Source of the DNA: Flaccisagitta enflata
Lineage: Eukaryota; Chaetognatha; Sagittoidea; Aphragmophora
DNA length: 64,000 nt
Direction: 5' to 3'
Assembly: GCA_965153355.1 (NCBI GenBank)
Contig: OZ231127.1
Coordinates: 47,616,001-47,680,000, forward strand
A program made the position numbers and the translations under genes. The notes beneath the pieces were generated by a model. It ran no database searches, was not told the origin of the DNA, and worked only from the letters and a program-made list of their open reading frames with translations. Positions 23,451 to 34,711 of this stretch are shown here, one piece after another. How positions within the stretch are numbered: position 1 is the first letter of the stretch; every line of letters starts with the position of its first letter.

Positions 23451-25870
23451 AAGGTTTACTCTGTCATACTCTATGGTGTACAATACATTTCCAAACCTAG
23501 TGACCTAGTTATATTGTCTCAAGGCCATCAAGTGAAGTGACAAAGGTTAGGGTTAGGGTAAGGGTTAATGTTATGGTAAAGGTTAGGGTTAGAGAAGCAT
23601 GTTTTGTTTGTCTCATTCCATAGTTTAATTTCTTACGTCTCAACAGTTTACTGAGTATCAAATAACATGGGCACCAACTGTCCAAACATAGATTCCAACA
23701 GTGTTCTAGAATGAAGAGATAACAGGTTTACCTCGTCTCATTCAATACCAAAGACCTAGTACTATTGTCTCATGGTTCTCAAGTAAAGGAACCAATTTTT
23801 TTTAAATCAAGGTTTTTATTGTCTCAGCAGTCAGGGTATAGAGTGATTTTGTAAGACCTTATATAGCAGTTAATTTTAGAAGAGACAGCTAATCAATGAT
23901 TATTTCAGGCACTGACTGCAAAAGGGTTAAGGATAGTGTTATGACAGGGGTTAGGATTAGAGTAGTTTGTTTACTTCGTCTCATACAACACTCAAATTTA
24001 TGATGTCTCAACAGTTAACTAAGTATTCTACACTAACAGCACTGACTGTCCAAACTGAAACTATTCAAACAGTGTACTAGTATGAAAAGGTTTACTCTGT
24101 CATACTCTATGGTGTACAATAGATTTCCAAACCTAGTGACCTAGTTATATTGTCTCAAGGCTATCAAGTGAAGTGACAAAGGTTAGGGTTAGGGTTAGGG
24201 TAAGGGGCAGTGTTATGGTAAAGGTTAGGGTTAAAGAAGCATGTTTTGTTTGTTTCATTTCGTAGTTTAATTTCTTATGTCTCAACAGTTTACTGAGTAT
24301 CAAATAACATGGGCACCAACTGTCCAAACATAGATTCCAACAGTGTACTAGAATGAAGAGATAGCAGGTTTACCTCGTCTCATTCAATGCAAAAGACCTA
24401 GTACTATTGTCTCAAGGTTCTCAAGTAGAGGAACCAATTCTTTTTTAAATCAAGGTTTTTATTGTCTCAGCAGTCAGGGTATAGAGTGATTTTGTAAGAC
24501 CGTACATAGCAGTTAATTTTAGAAAAGACAGCTAATCAATGATTATTTCAGGCACTGACTGTGAAAGAGTTAAGGATAGTGTTATGACAGGGGTTAGGGT
24601 TAGAGTAGTTTGTTTACTTTGTCTCATACCACACTCAAATTTATGATGTCTCAACAGTTAACTAAGTATTGCATACCAACAGCACTGACTGTCCAAACTG
24701 AAACTATTCAAACAGTGTACTAGTATGAAAAGGTTTACTCTGTCATACTCTATGGTGTACAATACATTTCCAAACCTAGTGACCTAGTTATATTGTCTCA
24801 AGGCTATCAAGTGAAGTGACAAAGGTGAGGGTTAGGGTTAGGGTAAGGGGCAGTGTTATGGTAAAGGTTGGGGTTAAAGAAGCAGGTTTTGTTTGTCTCA
24901 TTCCATAGTTTAATTTCCTATGTCTCAACAGTTTACTGAGTATCAAATAACATGGGCACCAACTGTCCAAACATAGATTCCAACAGTGTACTAGAATGAA
25001 GAGATAGCAGGTTTACCTCGTCTCATTCAATACAAAAGACCTAGTACTATTGTCTCAAGGTTCTCAAGTAGAGGAACCAATTCTTTTTTAAATCAAGGTT
25101 TTTATTGTCTCAGCAGTCAGGGTATAGAGTGATTTTGTAAGACCTTACATAGCAGTTAATTCTAGAAGAGACAGCTAATCAGTGATTATTTTAGGCACTG
25201 ACTGTGAAAAGGTTAAGGATAGTGTTATGACAGGGGTTAGGGTTATAATAGTTTGTTTACTTCATCTCATACAACACTCAAATTTATGATGTCTCAACAG
25301 TTAACTAAGTATTCTACACTAACAGCACTGACTGTCCAAACTGAAACTATTCAAACAGTGTACTAGTATGAAAAGGTTTACTCTGTCATACTCTATGGTG
25401 TACAATAGATTTCCAAACCTAGTGACCTAGTTATATTGTCTCAAGGCTATCAAGTGAAGTGACAAAGGTTAGGGTTAGGGTTAGGGTAAGGGGCAGTGTT
25501 ATGGTAAAGGTTGGGGTTAAAGAAGCAGGTTTTGTTTGTTTCATTCCATAGTTTAATTTCCTATGTCTCAACAGTTTACTGAGTATCAAATAACATGGGC
25601 ACCAACTGTCCAAACATAGATTCCAACAGTGTACTAGAATGAAGAGATAGAAGGTTTACCTCGTCTTATTCAATACAAAAGACCTAATACTATTGTCTCA
25701 AGGTTCTCAAGTAGAGGAACCAATTCTTTTTTAAATCAAGGTTTTTATTGTCTCAGCAGTCAGGGTATAGAGTGATTTTGTAAGACCTTACATAGCAGTT
25801 AATTTTAGAAGAGACAGCTAATCAATGACTATTTCAGGCACTGACTGTGAAAGGGTTAAGGATAGTGTTA
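23451..25870 (+). repeat. 643-bp tandem satellite, about 3.8 units
   Basis: The block AAGGTTTACTCTGTCATACT recurs at 23451, 24087, 24730 and 25373, giving periods of 636, 643 and 643 bp. The units carry one longer and one shorter GGGTTAGGG tract, plus the TTGTCTCAAGG motif shared with the 560-bp satellite. Identity between units is high. Confidence 0.9.
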
Positions 25871-26505
25871 TGACAGTGGTTAGATCAAGATTAGCATGTT
25901 CATCTTGTCTCCTGTTGGTGGATGTGTGTTTCATGTCTATATCTGTTTGTGTGTACCCTGTCTCCAATATCTCTTTATGTGCTTGTTTATCATGTCTTTT
26001 TTGTACCTGTTTATGAGTGCCTGTTTATCATGTCTCATTGTTTTTGTGCTTGTGTACCATGGCTCCTTGTGTGAGTACTTCTGTATGCATATGAGACAAG
26101 TATAACATAGCCCATAGAAAACTAATCTTGTCACCATGGCTGAGCTATTTCTCTTGGCACCTTTGGACCCAAAATTTTTTCCTCCATCGAAATTTGGGTG
26201 AATTTCAAAAAAATGGTTCAAACCCAATATTCGACATGTCTCACATGTCTCAACCCCCGTCTCATTTCTGCCTTTTAGTCTCAGAGTTTGTCTCAAAGTC
26301 TCACCCCTGTCTCGGCTTTTCCCATGGTGGTGGATGAGAAAAATTTGCCAGAGTGGCCAGACTAAATGTTCTTTTAAACAAGGTTCTTGTAGCCCCACCA
26401 ACCTACTTCCTCTCTACAACTTAAACAACAAAGTACAAACTGAATTGCCATAACACCCTATGTATTCTTCCCCCCACCCCTTCGACCTTCTCCATGAAAA
26501 GAAAC

Positions 26506-26592
26506 CGGTCAACCCCAAAACGGGGACGCAAGCACCCAAAATGCACTGATCGTTAAAAAATTCAAATGGCTCACTCGATATCTTAAAAAAAC
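26506..26592 (-). CDS. PDXDC1-like gene, exon 8 (candidate)
   Basis: This 87-nt open stretch has a T-rich acceptor (TTCTTTTTTCCATGGAG) and a weak donor GACCG|GTTTCT, in phase 1 on both sides. It encodes F-F-K-I-S-S-E-P-F-E-F-F and then Q-C-I-L-G-A-C-V-P-V-L. In decarboxylases the segment after exon 7 often reads F-E-(I/L)-..-E-P-..-(V/I)-C-F-R, which this resembles loosely. Phase joins exon 7 correctly. The weak donor lowers confidence. Confidence 0.4.
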
Positions 26593-26837
26593 CTCCATGG
26601 AAAAAAGAAGAAGAAAAAAAAACCATACACACACATAAAACAAAAGAAAGACAAGGAAAAACCGCAAAGCTAGTTTCTCTTCCTATCGTTCTTTTTTTTA
26701 ATGTTATGGTTTCCACCCACTCAGTGTTTGCCTTCCTCTCAGCCTCAAATCTTAGTCCGACCCGAATCACGTTTAATCACGATCTACAATCTCTTTAGAC
26801 TCTTTAGACTTTTTTTCAGAAGCCGAAAAAAAAGATA

Positions 26838-26838
26838 C

Positions 26839-26870
<32 letters not shown>
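26838..26870. repeat. poly-A tract
   Basis: A pure A run of about 32 bases, upstream of exon 8 on the minus strand, where it reads poly-T. Confidence 0.9.
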
Positions 26871-26873
<3 letters not shown>

Positions 26874-26879
26874 CCCCAT

Positions 26880-27200
26880 TTTTTCATGAATGGAAATCAG
26901 ATCTACATTATTTATCTTTTAAATTGAAAGCAGCGGACATGAAATTCCTGAATCGGGTAGAAATCGTTCTATCGTTCTGATATGATATTCAATATTCATT
27001 TCAAATCAATGCAACATTCTCTTGGAGTTCTTGTAAAAGTGAGCATTTTAAAGAGCTTCAAAAAATCTATCAATTGAGTGGTGTCAGAGCGTTGTAGCTC
27101 AAAAACTTTAGAAACTACAATGATATGAAGTAAACATAGGAGAATTCTCAGAACACTCGTTGCTTAGGTGAAGCTTATATTGTCTTAGTCTTAGCCAGAT
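26880..27200. other. no feature recognised
   Basis: AT-rich intron sequence without recognisable structure. Confidence 0.45.
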
Positions 27201-27205
27201 TTGAT

Positions 27206-27375
27206 TTTTAGTCGCGGACACGCGACTCTACACCTTGCCGTGTCGGTCGGTAGGTTGGTCGGTAGGTCGGTCCGTCGGTCCGTCCGTCCGTCACATTTTT
27301 GAATTCCGAGCGGTTTTTGTATTACTGCTCCTGCCCAACCGTCCGCGACTGGATTGCCGTGTATCCGGCCTTGTT
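27206..27375 (+). mobile_element. hairpin-ended element (family A), copy 6
   Basis: It begins TTTTAGTCGCGGACACGCGA and ends CCGTCCGCGACTGG then GTGTATCCGGCCTTGTT, around a short GTCC/GGTC array. Both ends carry the C-type stem (AGTCGCGGAC / GTCCGCGACT). It is one of the cleanest copies. Confidence 0.85.
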
Positions 27376-27379
27376 TTTT

Positions 27380-28625
27380 TCAAGATCATTTTTTTCTCGA
27401 TTGAAAACTAGAAAAGTCTGTCACTCCTTAGGCTGAGAAGAGAAAAAAATACTCTACTAGAATCCTTATTGGATGACCCATTCAGACAAGTATTTTGACC
27501 AGCCAAAGCAGGAAAAAATATTAATCAAAGGTAAATAAAACAATTACAAAAGTGAGGTTCCTTATTTCAGATGAAATGTCAATTCTACTTACTGCCAGAA
27601 AGAGCGTTTTCACATATCCCTTTGAACTGTACCTTTCATTTTCATTTAATCATAACTTCTAAACGGATTAAGTTACAAACTTCTGCTTGGCGCCATATTG
27701 AAGAAAATTTTCTAAATTTTTTTTTCCTCATGAATTTTTTTAAATTTAGGTCAGTATTTACATTGATACATAGGAAAACGAGGAAGATACTTGTGATTGA
27801 CTGATTGGTTTTGAGGGAAGTGGAGTTACTAACTTCATTTAGTTGTCATTTTAGAACAAAAAAAGTTACAACATTCTGCTTGGTCTAGTTTTAAAGAATT
27901 TTTGAATATCTTTCTAACGGTCACTGATTTTTTATAGTTAACTATGCAGAGAGTGATTGGGTATGTGTTTAAAGGTAAGTGTGCAATTTTTTTCTTTGGC
28001 ATGGTTAGTAGTCGCTTGGACGGCTTCGTAAACGACTTTAAGACTAAGAGAGGGTACGTTCGTTGGTTGGAAAGGCCGGAAACACGGGGTAACCTTACAT
28101 GCGGTTGGGCATGGACGGTTTTACTGAAACCACGTTCAAGCGACTGAATAACTAATTGACTACACTACCACCCGAGTTCACACAAAATCATAGGCCCCCA
28201 CACAGCGTTAAACCCCTGGCGGCTGCCGTTAAAAACCATTGTACTAGCCGCTACCTTTCTATCTTCTCTACATCTATAAGTGAAAGCGAAAAAAAATCCC
28301 TCATCTGTCCAGTACAGGAGCTAGGAGCTAGGAGCAGTTTCTTCTTCCTTTCTTCTTTCCTTCCTTTCTTCCTTTCTTCTTCATTTCTTCTTTCCTTCCT
28401 TCCTTCCTTCTTTCCTTCCTTTCATCTCTCCTCAGACTCCTGCTTTCTACTCTTTACTTCCGCCGTCCCGCGGCTAAAATGTTTCCTCTCATCTTTCTTC
28501 CTGACCAACAAGTCTCACAAGTAATTACCCCGTCTTATTTCGTTAATGGAAATCCATTCAACGATGTTTGTCTTGAGACCACCGGAAAAAAGCCAAATAC
28601 ATCAGAGCAGCATGATGCTATCTAA
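27380..28625. other. mostly unannotated intron with CTTT-rich stretch
   Basis: A diverged duplication (AAGTTACAAacTTCTGCTTGG near 27670 and again near 27865) and a TTTCTTCC-rich tract (28340-28430) are visible. A degenerate family-A piece may lie at 28010-28150 (AGTCGCTTGGAC and its inverse TTCAAGCGACT). Confidence 0.4.
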
Positions 28626-28626
28626 A

Positions 28627-30699
28627 ACCTGTCTGATATTTAGGCGGAAATGGATTAGTAGAGTAATTATCAAGTGTAATTATTGCTGTCAAAAGTCATA
28701 AAACTTCCCCAACAGAACTAAGAAGCTTTGATTAATGAACTTGTAACACCAAATACCATGGTCACGGCCTTTACTGTCCTGAGGTTGTACTTAGATGGTG
28801 ACTGCTAGTAAATCGTTGGAATTGCATAAATGAATTTTTTCTCCATTCTATTCAACTTTTCATATCATCCAATATTACCCATCCCAGTCGCCAAAAACTG
28901 AACACTTCTCCACCTTTGGATAATCTCCCCTGAAAATTTCTGTCATATTCGCAATTTTTAGTCGCGTGCACGCGACTCTACAACCCGCTCCGTCGGTCGG
29001 TCCGTTCGCCGGTCGGTCGGTAACACTTTGCTTTTTTTTGTCTTTTTGGGTCGTCTGGAATTATTTTGAGTCATTTTTTTGTTGTTATTGAGAATTATTG
29101 GTTGCTTTTAGTCATTTTTGGTCATTTTTGGTCATTTTGGTCATTTTGGTCATTTTGGTAGTTTTGGTCATTTTGGTATTTTTTGATTATTTTCGATCAT
29201 CTTTGGTTATTTTTGGTCATTTTTGATCATTTTTGATTATTTATGATTATTTTTGGTCATTTTTGGTCATTTTTGGTCATTTTCGGTAATTTTGGTCATT
29301 TTTGGTCATTTTTGGTCATTTTCGGTCATTTTTGGTCATTTTTGGTCATTTCGGTCATTTTTGGTCATTTTTGGTCATTTTTGGTCATCTGTAGTCATCT
29401 TTGGTCATTTTGGTCATTTTGGTCATTTTGGTCATTTTGGTCATTTTTGTCATTTTGGTCATTTTTGGTCATTTTAGTCATTTTTGGTCATTTTTGGTCA
29501 TTTTTGGTCATTTTTGGTTAAAGTCTGCTGGTTAAAGTCTGCTGGTTAAAGTCTGCTGGTAAATATCTGCTGGTTAAAGTCTGCTGGGTAAAGTCTGATG
29601 GTTAAAGTCTGATGGTTTAAATCTGCTGGTAAAATCTGCTGGTTTAAGTCTGCTGGTTTAAATCTAATGGGTTAAGTCTGCTGGTTAAAGTCTGCTGGTT
29701 TAAATCTGCTGGTTTAAGTCTGCTGGTTTAAGTCTGCCGGTTTAGATTTAATGGTTTAAGTCTGCTGGTCTAATGGTTTAAGTCTGCTGGTTTAAGTCTG
29801 CTGGTTAAAATGGTATTAAAGATAAGTATGGTGTAAGTCTGGTTAAAGTCTGGTTTAAGTCTGGTTTTAGTCTGGTTTAAGACTGGTTCATGTCTGATTT
29901 ATGTCTGGTTTAGGTCTAGGTTAGGTCTGGTTTGGGTCTGGTGTATGTCTGGTTTTTGTCTGGTTTATGTTTGATTTAGGTCTGATTTAGGTCTGGTTTT
30001 GGTCTGGTTTTGGTCTGGTTTTGGTTTGGTTTAATTCTGGTTTGAGTCTGGTTTGAGTCGGGTTTGAATCTGGTTTGAGTCTGGTTTGATTCTGGTTTGA
30101 GCCTGGCTTGAGCCTGGTTTGAGCCTGGTTTTGGTCTGGTTTAAGTCTGGTTTGAGTCTGATTTGAGTCTGGTTTGAGTCTGGTTTGAGTCTGGATTGAG
30201 TCTGGATTGAGTCTGGTTTGAGTCTGGATTGAGTCTGGTTTGAGTCTGATTTGAGTCTGGTTTATGTCTGATTTAGGTCTGGTTTCGGTCTGGTTTAATT
30301 CTGGTTTGAGTCTCGTTTGAGTCTGGTTTGAGTCTGGTTTGAGTCTGGTTTGAGTCTGGTTTGAGTCTGGTTTGGGTCTGTTTTGGGTTGCGTTTAAGTC
30401 TGATTTTTGATAAAAAGGTACAATAAGGAGTCAGGTCAGTTCAGTTATTTTTGTCCTGCACGCGACTTATAGGTGTTGGCCTTGTTTGCCACTCAGGGTG
30501 CTTTAAACGCCTTGCAATGGAATGCATTTCCTGAACACATAAACCTGAGGAAAATTGGTAACATTTTGACATAGCAAGTAGGATATCATGGCTGATTTCA
30601 GCATCATAGGAATGAACAAAAATACCACTAATTAGCCATCTTCAGTTCAAATATCATGTTATTAGAGCTATGAATTTTCCGCCTAAATGTCAGACAGGT
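28627..30699. mobile_element. inverted-repeat element hosting a nested hairpin element
   Basis: Termini ACCTGTCTGATATTTAGGCG and, inverted, ACCTGTCTGACATTTAGGCG match over about 26 bp. The stretch between them, without the nested 1.5 kb element, is about 540 bp. I could not define a target duplication. Confidence 0.45.
28958..30486 (+). mobile_element. hairpin-ended element (family A), copy 7, 1.5 kb with giant internal arrays
   Basis: It starts with the hairpin AGTCGCGTGCACGCGACT and a short GGTCGGTC array. Three internal tandem arrays follow: GGTCATTTTT (about 29100-29520), TCTGCTGGTTTAAG (29520-29830) and GGTTTGAGTCT (29830-30400). It ends CCTGCACGCGACTTATAGG and TGTTGGCCTTGTT. The ends match each other (GTCGCGTGCA / TGCACGCGAC). 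There is no coding sequence. Confidence 0.8.
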
Positions 30700-31200
30700 G
30701 TTATATTCCTTATATTCGAGCCAGATTTCCTGTCTCATAGTGCGATGACCGATATCCTCAATTTTTTACACTACATACACAAACACATGTACTAATTTAT
30801 AATTCTTATATCTAATTCATATTTACATCCATACTAATCCATGAATATACATATGCTGATATAGATGCAAGCCCGGGGTAAGTCGAGTCGATGGGCTCAG
30901 ATCCTTTACGTTTTTAGATCAGGCTTGTATAGCTACATACACATATAAAACATACCTCTTTTGATAGTTTGTTTCACTTTATTCATTTCCATTATTGCTT
31001 TTCAAAAACTAAAATGAGAAATCATCTCATAAGTTGTGTCATCTTGGTGATTTATCTTCAACAAAAATGACGATAGAAAAGTTTGTGGCACCCCCCAAAT
31101 TTTATTCTTTTTTTTTTATGAAACAAAAATAAAAGTCACATTTTAATGATTTCTTTTATATCTGATAGCAGCGCGGTTTTCCTTTAACGATTCTTTTTTG
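30700..31200. other. no feature recognised
   Basis: AT-rich intron 3' of exon 7. No exon or repeat recognised. Confidence 0.45.
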
Positions 31201-31207
31201 ATCTTAC

Positions 31208-31387
31208 CGCTCGAAATCCAATTTCCCTCCAAAGCGTTGAGCAGTTTGATTTCAAATTCGTCCGCTTGGTTCGTCAGCGTCGCAAAAACGCCGAACAAAA
31301 GCCGCGCCGACGCGATTTTGGCCGCCAAATCGGAACAAAAGGGAAACGAACCAAAACCGCCGCCTAACCCATAACGAAGCTGCAGGC
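31208..31387 (-). CDS. PDXDC1-like gene, exon 7
   Basis: This 180-nt exon lies between CCCCTGTCATTCAG and the strong donor AGCG|GTAAGA, in phase 1 on both sides. It encodes G-L-Q-L-R-Y-G-L-G-G-G-F, then D-L-A-A-K-I-A-S-A-R-L-L-F. This matches the 'L.LQYLGLDGF...I..AC.LS.RL' segment of PDXDC1 and the helix that follows the PLP-lysine region in decarboxylases. It is the best single exon for recognising the family. Confidence 0.65.
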
Positions 31388-31642
31388 CTGAATGACAGGG
31401 GATTCAAAGACATCACTATTTCAGTCGATTTCGCGTCATCTCAAATTTCGCATCACGGACATACGTAGGGACACACTGCACCGTCTTAGCCGCTTAATCG
31501 CTTAGCCAGTGACTAAAATTGATTCCTGACAAGGACAAAAATTTTGCAGAACACAGCGGAGCCAAAGGAACAACCAGGCGACATTGAAACCCAATGAAAT
31601 CCAATGAAATCCAAATTATCGATCGCTGGTAACGATCCTCAC

Positions 31643-32477
31643 CTGCAATGTAATCCATCCATGGAGACAATCCGTCCATGGACGAGTTTCGTGTTGAGCT
31701 AACTATCTTCCTCTGACTGGAACCCTCTTCCTCCACATCCTCCCTTTCCAATTCCTCCTCATCGTCGACTCCTTCTTCAATTCCATCGTCTGATGGGCCG
31801 CATTTCATCGGCAACGAATCCGGATGAAAGAGCAGCAACCGTCCCTCATCCGCATCCCTTGAAGGAAGATGCGGATCCACGATGAGGCTGTCGACGAACT
31901 TTAGAGCCGCTAAAGACTCTCGCATCTCGACCATGCCGTCGCCGAATAAAGCGCATCGGAGAGTCGCGATGGTGGGTGATGGGGAGGAGGAGGAGGAAGA
32001 GGAGGAGGCATTTGCGTTGTCGGTGGAAGACGAAGGATCAGGTTTGGCTGGAAGCTGATTGTTACGCAGTTTCTCGGGAGGTTGGTTTTCGTTCGTAGGT
32101 GTCGCTCTGTCATCGTCATTAACGTCTTCATCATTGTCATTGTATTTATCAGTTTTATCGACATCTTTCTGGGCGTCTTGAGCGCTGTCTTTACTGTTGA
32201 CTTGATCTGTTTTTCCAATTCTTTCCTCGTCATTTTCATCTCGCCCTGCTACTCCTCCTCTCCCTCCTCCTTCGGCTATGATGATGCTGGCGGCGGCGAC
32301 ATCGGCGTCGACGACCACGTTGATCCAGAAGCACAGTCCGGCTTTGGCGAAGTCGTGGCGGATGCGCAGCGCCTCGTCGACGCGATCCAAGGATGGGGAG
32401 GAGGAGGAGAGGAAGAGGAGAAGGGCGAACACGGGAATCCGTCGGGTTTGGCATTGGACCAACTCGCGCGACAGTTC
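31643..32477 (-). CDS. PDXDC1-like gene, exon 6 (core of decarboxylase-like fold)
   Basis: This 835-nt exon lies between TGATTTGTCGTTCCAG and the donor ATTGCAG|GTGAGG. It begins E-L-S-R-E-L-V-Q-C-Q, continuing the G-R-M-D of exon 5, then R-R-I-P-V-F-A-L-L-L-F and R-V-D-E-A-L-R-I-R-H-D-F. Next comes A-K-A-G-L-C-F-W-I-N-V-V-V-D, where active enzymes have W-L-H-V-D-A-A. The position of the PLP lysine motif (N-P-H-K-W) reads V-D-P-H-L-P-S, so the lysine is missing. About 120 residues of acidic, Ser- and Asn-rich sequence separate these blocks, probably as a loop. Confidence 0.7.
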
Positions 32478-32529
32478 CTGGAACGACAAATCAAGGTCAT
32501 GTTTAGGCCAATACATGCGTCTCGAATAA

Positions 32530-32605
32530 AAAGAATGAATGACTGAATGAATGACTGAATGAATGACTGAATAAATTAATGAATGAATGAATGAACTGAG
32601 TGATT
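32530..32605. repeat. (AATG)n microsatellite with GACTG variants
   Basis: An imperfect AATGAATGACTG array just upstream of exon 6 on the minus strand. Confidence 0.85.
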
Positions 32606-32742
32606 AGTCGAAAAATCAGTGCGATATTAGACAGACAAATAGACCGACTGATGGACAGACAGATGGACGGACATGACCTCAATGACATGATCTCATGGAC
32701 AAATTAATAGCACGTTTGAAATCTTAACGGATAGGGGACGGA

Positions 32743-32747
32743 CACAC

Positions 32748-32781
<34 letters not shown>

Positions 32782-32786
32782 GCACG

Positions 32787-32828
<42 letters not shown>
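32743..32828. repeat. (CA)n microsatellite
   Basis: CA repeats with CACG interruptions. Confidence 0.95.
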
Positions 32829-32944
32829 ACTGAGATGCAATCAAATTACAAATATGGTTAGAAAAAAAATTGCCTTGTGATCATTCTCGCGAATAAGGCA
32901 ATGCCAAAAGAAGATTTGTTCCTCAAAACATTTCAACGTTGTTT

Positions 32945-33010
32945 ACCCCGTTTTTAGGTGCGCCCTTGCACCTCTATAAGAGGCTCTGTCCGTTGGTAAC
33001 GCTCGAGTTG
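32945..33010 (+). mobile_element. hairpin-ended element fragment with a different stem
   Basis: TTTTTAGGTGCGCCCTTGCA forms a GGTGC/GCACC hairpin and is followed by CTCTATAAGAGGCTCTGTCC. The layout is that of family A with another stem sequence. The 3' part is missing. Confidence 0.45.
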
Positions 33011-33014
33011 AAAA

Positions 33015-33950
33015 TCGCCAAAAGTGATCAAAATCACAAGAAATCACTCTTCAAATCGCAATCATGAAGATAACATATTCTTCATCACAATAATGATTCA
33101 CATTATTCACATTTAACATCATTTTCACCATCATTTCTCTACCCATATTCTTTCACGTTTCGAGCTAATCGAGCTTCTAATCAGGCCCATGGAGGTTCTG
33201 ATAGTATAGGGCTCATTGTGCTAGTTATAGGTTTCATGGTGCTAGGGATAGGTCTAGGGATTTGGGTGCTTATTTGGATGATTGTATGAGTTTTACAGGA
33301 TTAATTGTTGCACACATCACATAACAAAAGTTGTGAATTTCTCTTTGTCCCGCTTACCTTATGTGGAATGGTTAATTTTAGGACCCTTACCATTTTTCTT
33401 TTCCTCAAAATCATTCATCTTCCGTTTTTTTGAGTTTTTTTGTAAGACTTAATTTGCATAATGCAGTGGGATAAATTGTTGTGCTGATGTTCTTTGAAAT
33501 TATTTTTATGAATTCTTTTTTTTTTGTGAAATTGTTCACCAGCTTTCTAAGTTAGCTCTTGCATAGTTTTTGCTTTAATATTGAAGTCTATCCTTACAAA
33601 TATTAAGGTTTTGAAATACAAATAACTGCCCTATCGGTAACAAAACTATGAAAGGAATTTTCGATTCCCATTGATTTCTATGGGTTACTTCAAGGTCAAA
33701 ACAAAAACGGAAGATGATGGAATCTTAAAAAAAGAAAAACGCTCATCTTTATGATTTTTGATCCTCCATAAACCATATTGCATAAGCGGGACGAAGGGAT
33801 ACTCCCAATTTTTCCTATGCGAAGCATCCAATCTAGGGATATATCTAGGGAAAAGTCTAAAGATAAGTCTAGGGATAGAGTTACGGATATAGGTCTAAGA
33901 ATAAATGACGCCAGGCGCACCGTCATCCGGCCTTGTTTCACCCCGTATCA
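33015..33950. other. no coding feature; short AGTCTAGGGATA repeats
   Basis: AT-rich. A few diverged copies of TCTAGGGATA-type units lie at 33230-33270 and 33830-33900. Confidence 0.4.
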
Positions 33951-33954
33951 GTTT

Positions 33955-34165
33955 TATTAGCGGACTAGAGTTCTTGCAGGAGGCTTTGTCTGTCTGTCGA
34001 TTCGTCCGTCGGTCCGTTGGTCCGGTGGTCCATGATGACCAAGTCAAAAGCTTGAAAACGTGCATTTTAGATGCTGCGGTTCTGATTGTGTATACTGTAG
34101 AGTGTGTGTACATGATGAAGCGGGGCGTGTACGCCCCTGCCCACCCGCCCGCGACGATATTGTAA
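33955..34165 (+). mobile_element. hairpin-ended element (family A), degenerate copy 8
   Basis: AGGAGGCTTTGTCTGTCTGTCG is followed by GTCC/GGTC repeats and by GTACGCCCCTGCCCACCCG with CCCGCGACG. The terminal CCGGCCTTGTT is lost on this side, though one is seen just to the left at 33930. Confidence 0.5.
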
Positions 34166-34535
34166 CCCCGCGTTTCATTTTTCCCTTCACGAAGTCCACC
34201 CTTTTATTCCATTTGGCAAATTCATTCATTCATTCATTCCGGAGATGATTGAGAATTTCTTTTTTTCCCTCAAATTTCAAAAAGCGAGTCAAAACCAGAT
34301 CCTAGAAGCTCTCTTGAGTTCAGTCTGACCCGAACTCGGTTTTGGCGGCGTTAAGGATTCTTTTTTTGAATCATTATACATATAGTGTATACTTTTCAAA
34401 GTCTGTAACGCCATGCTCATTTTTGTTTATTATCTATTGAATATTGTTTATGCATGAAAGAGACATTTAACTCCAAACATCTTTGACAAGCTCCCACATT
34501 ATCATACTTGACGATTTTGACACAGCAAAGGATAA

Positions 34536-34708
34536 ACAAGGCCGGATACACGGCCATCAGTTGCGGACGGGTGGGCAGGGGCGGAAATGCGCGTTTTCCT
34601 ACTTTTCGACTCGTGGTCACGGACGGACGGACCGACGGACGGACCGACGGACGGACCGACGGACGGACGGACAAAGGCTCTTATAGAGTTGCGTGTCCGC
34701 AACTAAAA
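34536..34708 (-). mobile_element. hairpin-ended element (family A), copy 9
   Basis: It opens ACAAGGCCGGATACACGGCC with AGTTGCGGACGGGTGGGCAG, then a GACG/GACC array. It ends with the hairpin AGTTGCGTGTCCGCAACT and AAAAAG. Both ends are T-type. It is a near-complete reference copy. Confidence 0.85.
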
Positions 34709-34711
34709 AGA

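Larger units (their letters stand above)
17240..26320. repeat. 9 kb TGTCTCA/TGAGACA satellite complex with inverted flanks
   Basis: Left flank sequences such as AGCCATGGTACACAGGCACA and CACTGACTGCTGAGACAATA reappear inverted at the right flank (25.8-26.1 kb). The middle consists of two tandem satellites. The heptamer TGTCTCA or its inverse recurs throughout, and TTAGGG tracts punctuate the units. The whole block sits in the intron between exons 8 and 10 of the PDXDC1-like gene. There is no coding potential beyond chance frames. Confidence 0.8.

Noticed and set aside
24145-25613. Three nearly identical 60-codon frames spaced 643 bp apart
   Set aside because: They are chance frames repeated by the satellite; no splice sites, codon bias or conservation beyond the DNA itself.
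27944-28147. 67-codon plus-strand frame with Trp/Arg-rich end
   Set aside because: Its borders (AGTCGCTTGGAC and TTCAAGCGACT) look like a decayed hairpin element; no homology or splice support.
29243-29521. Frame reading I-F-G-H-F-W-S-F repeats
   Set aside because: Translation of the GGTCATTTTT array inside a non-coding element.
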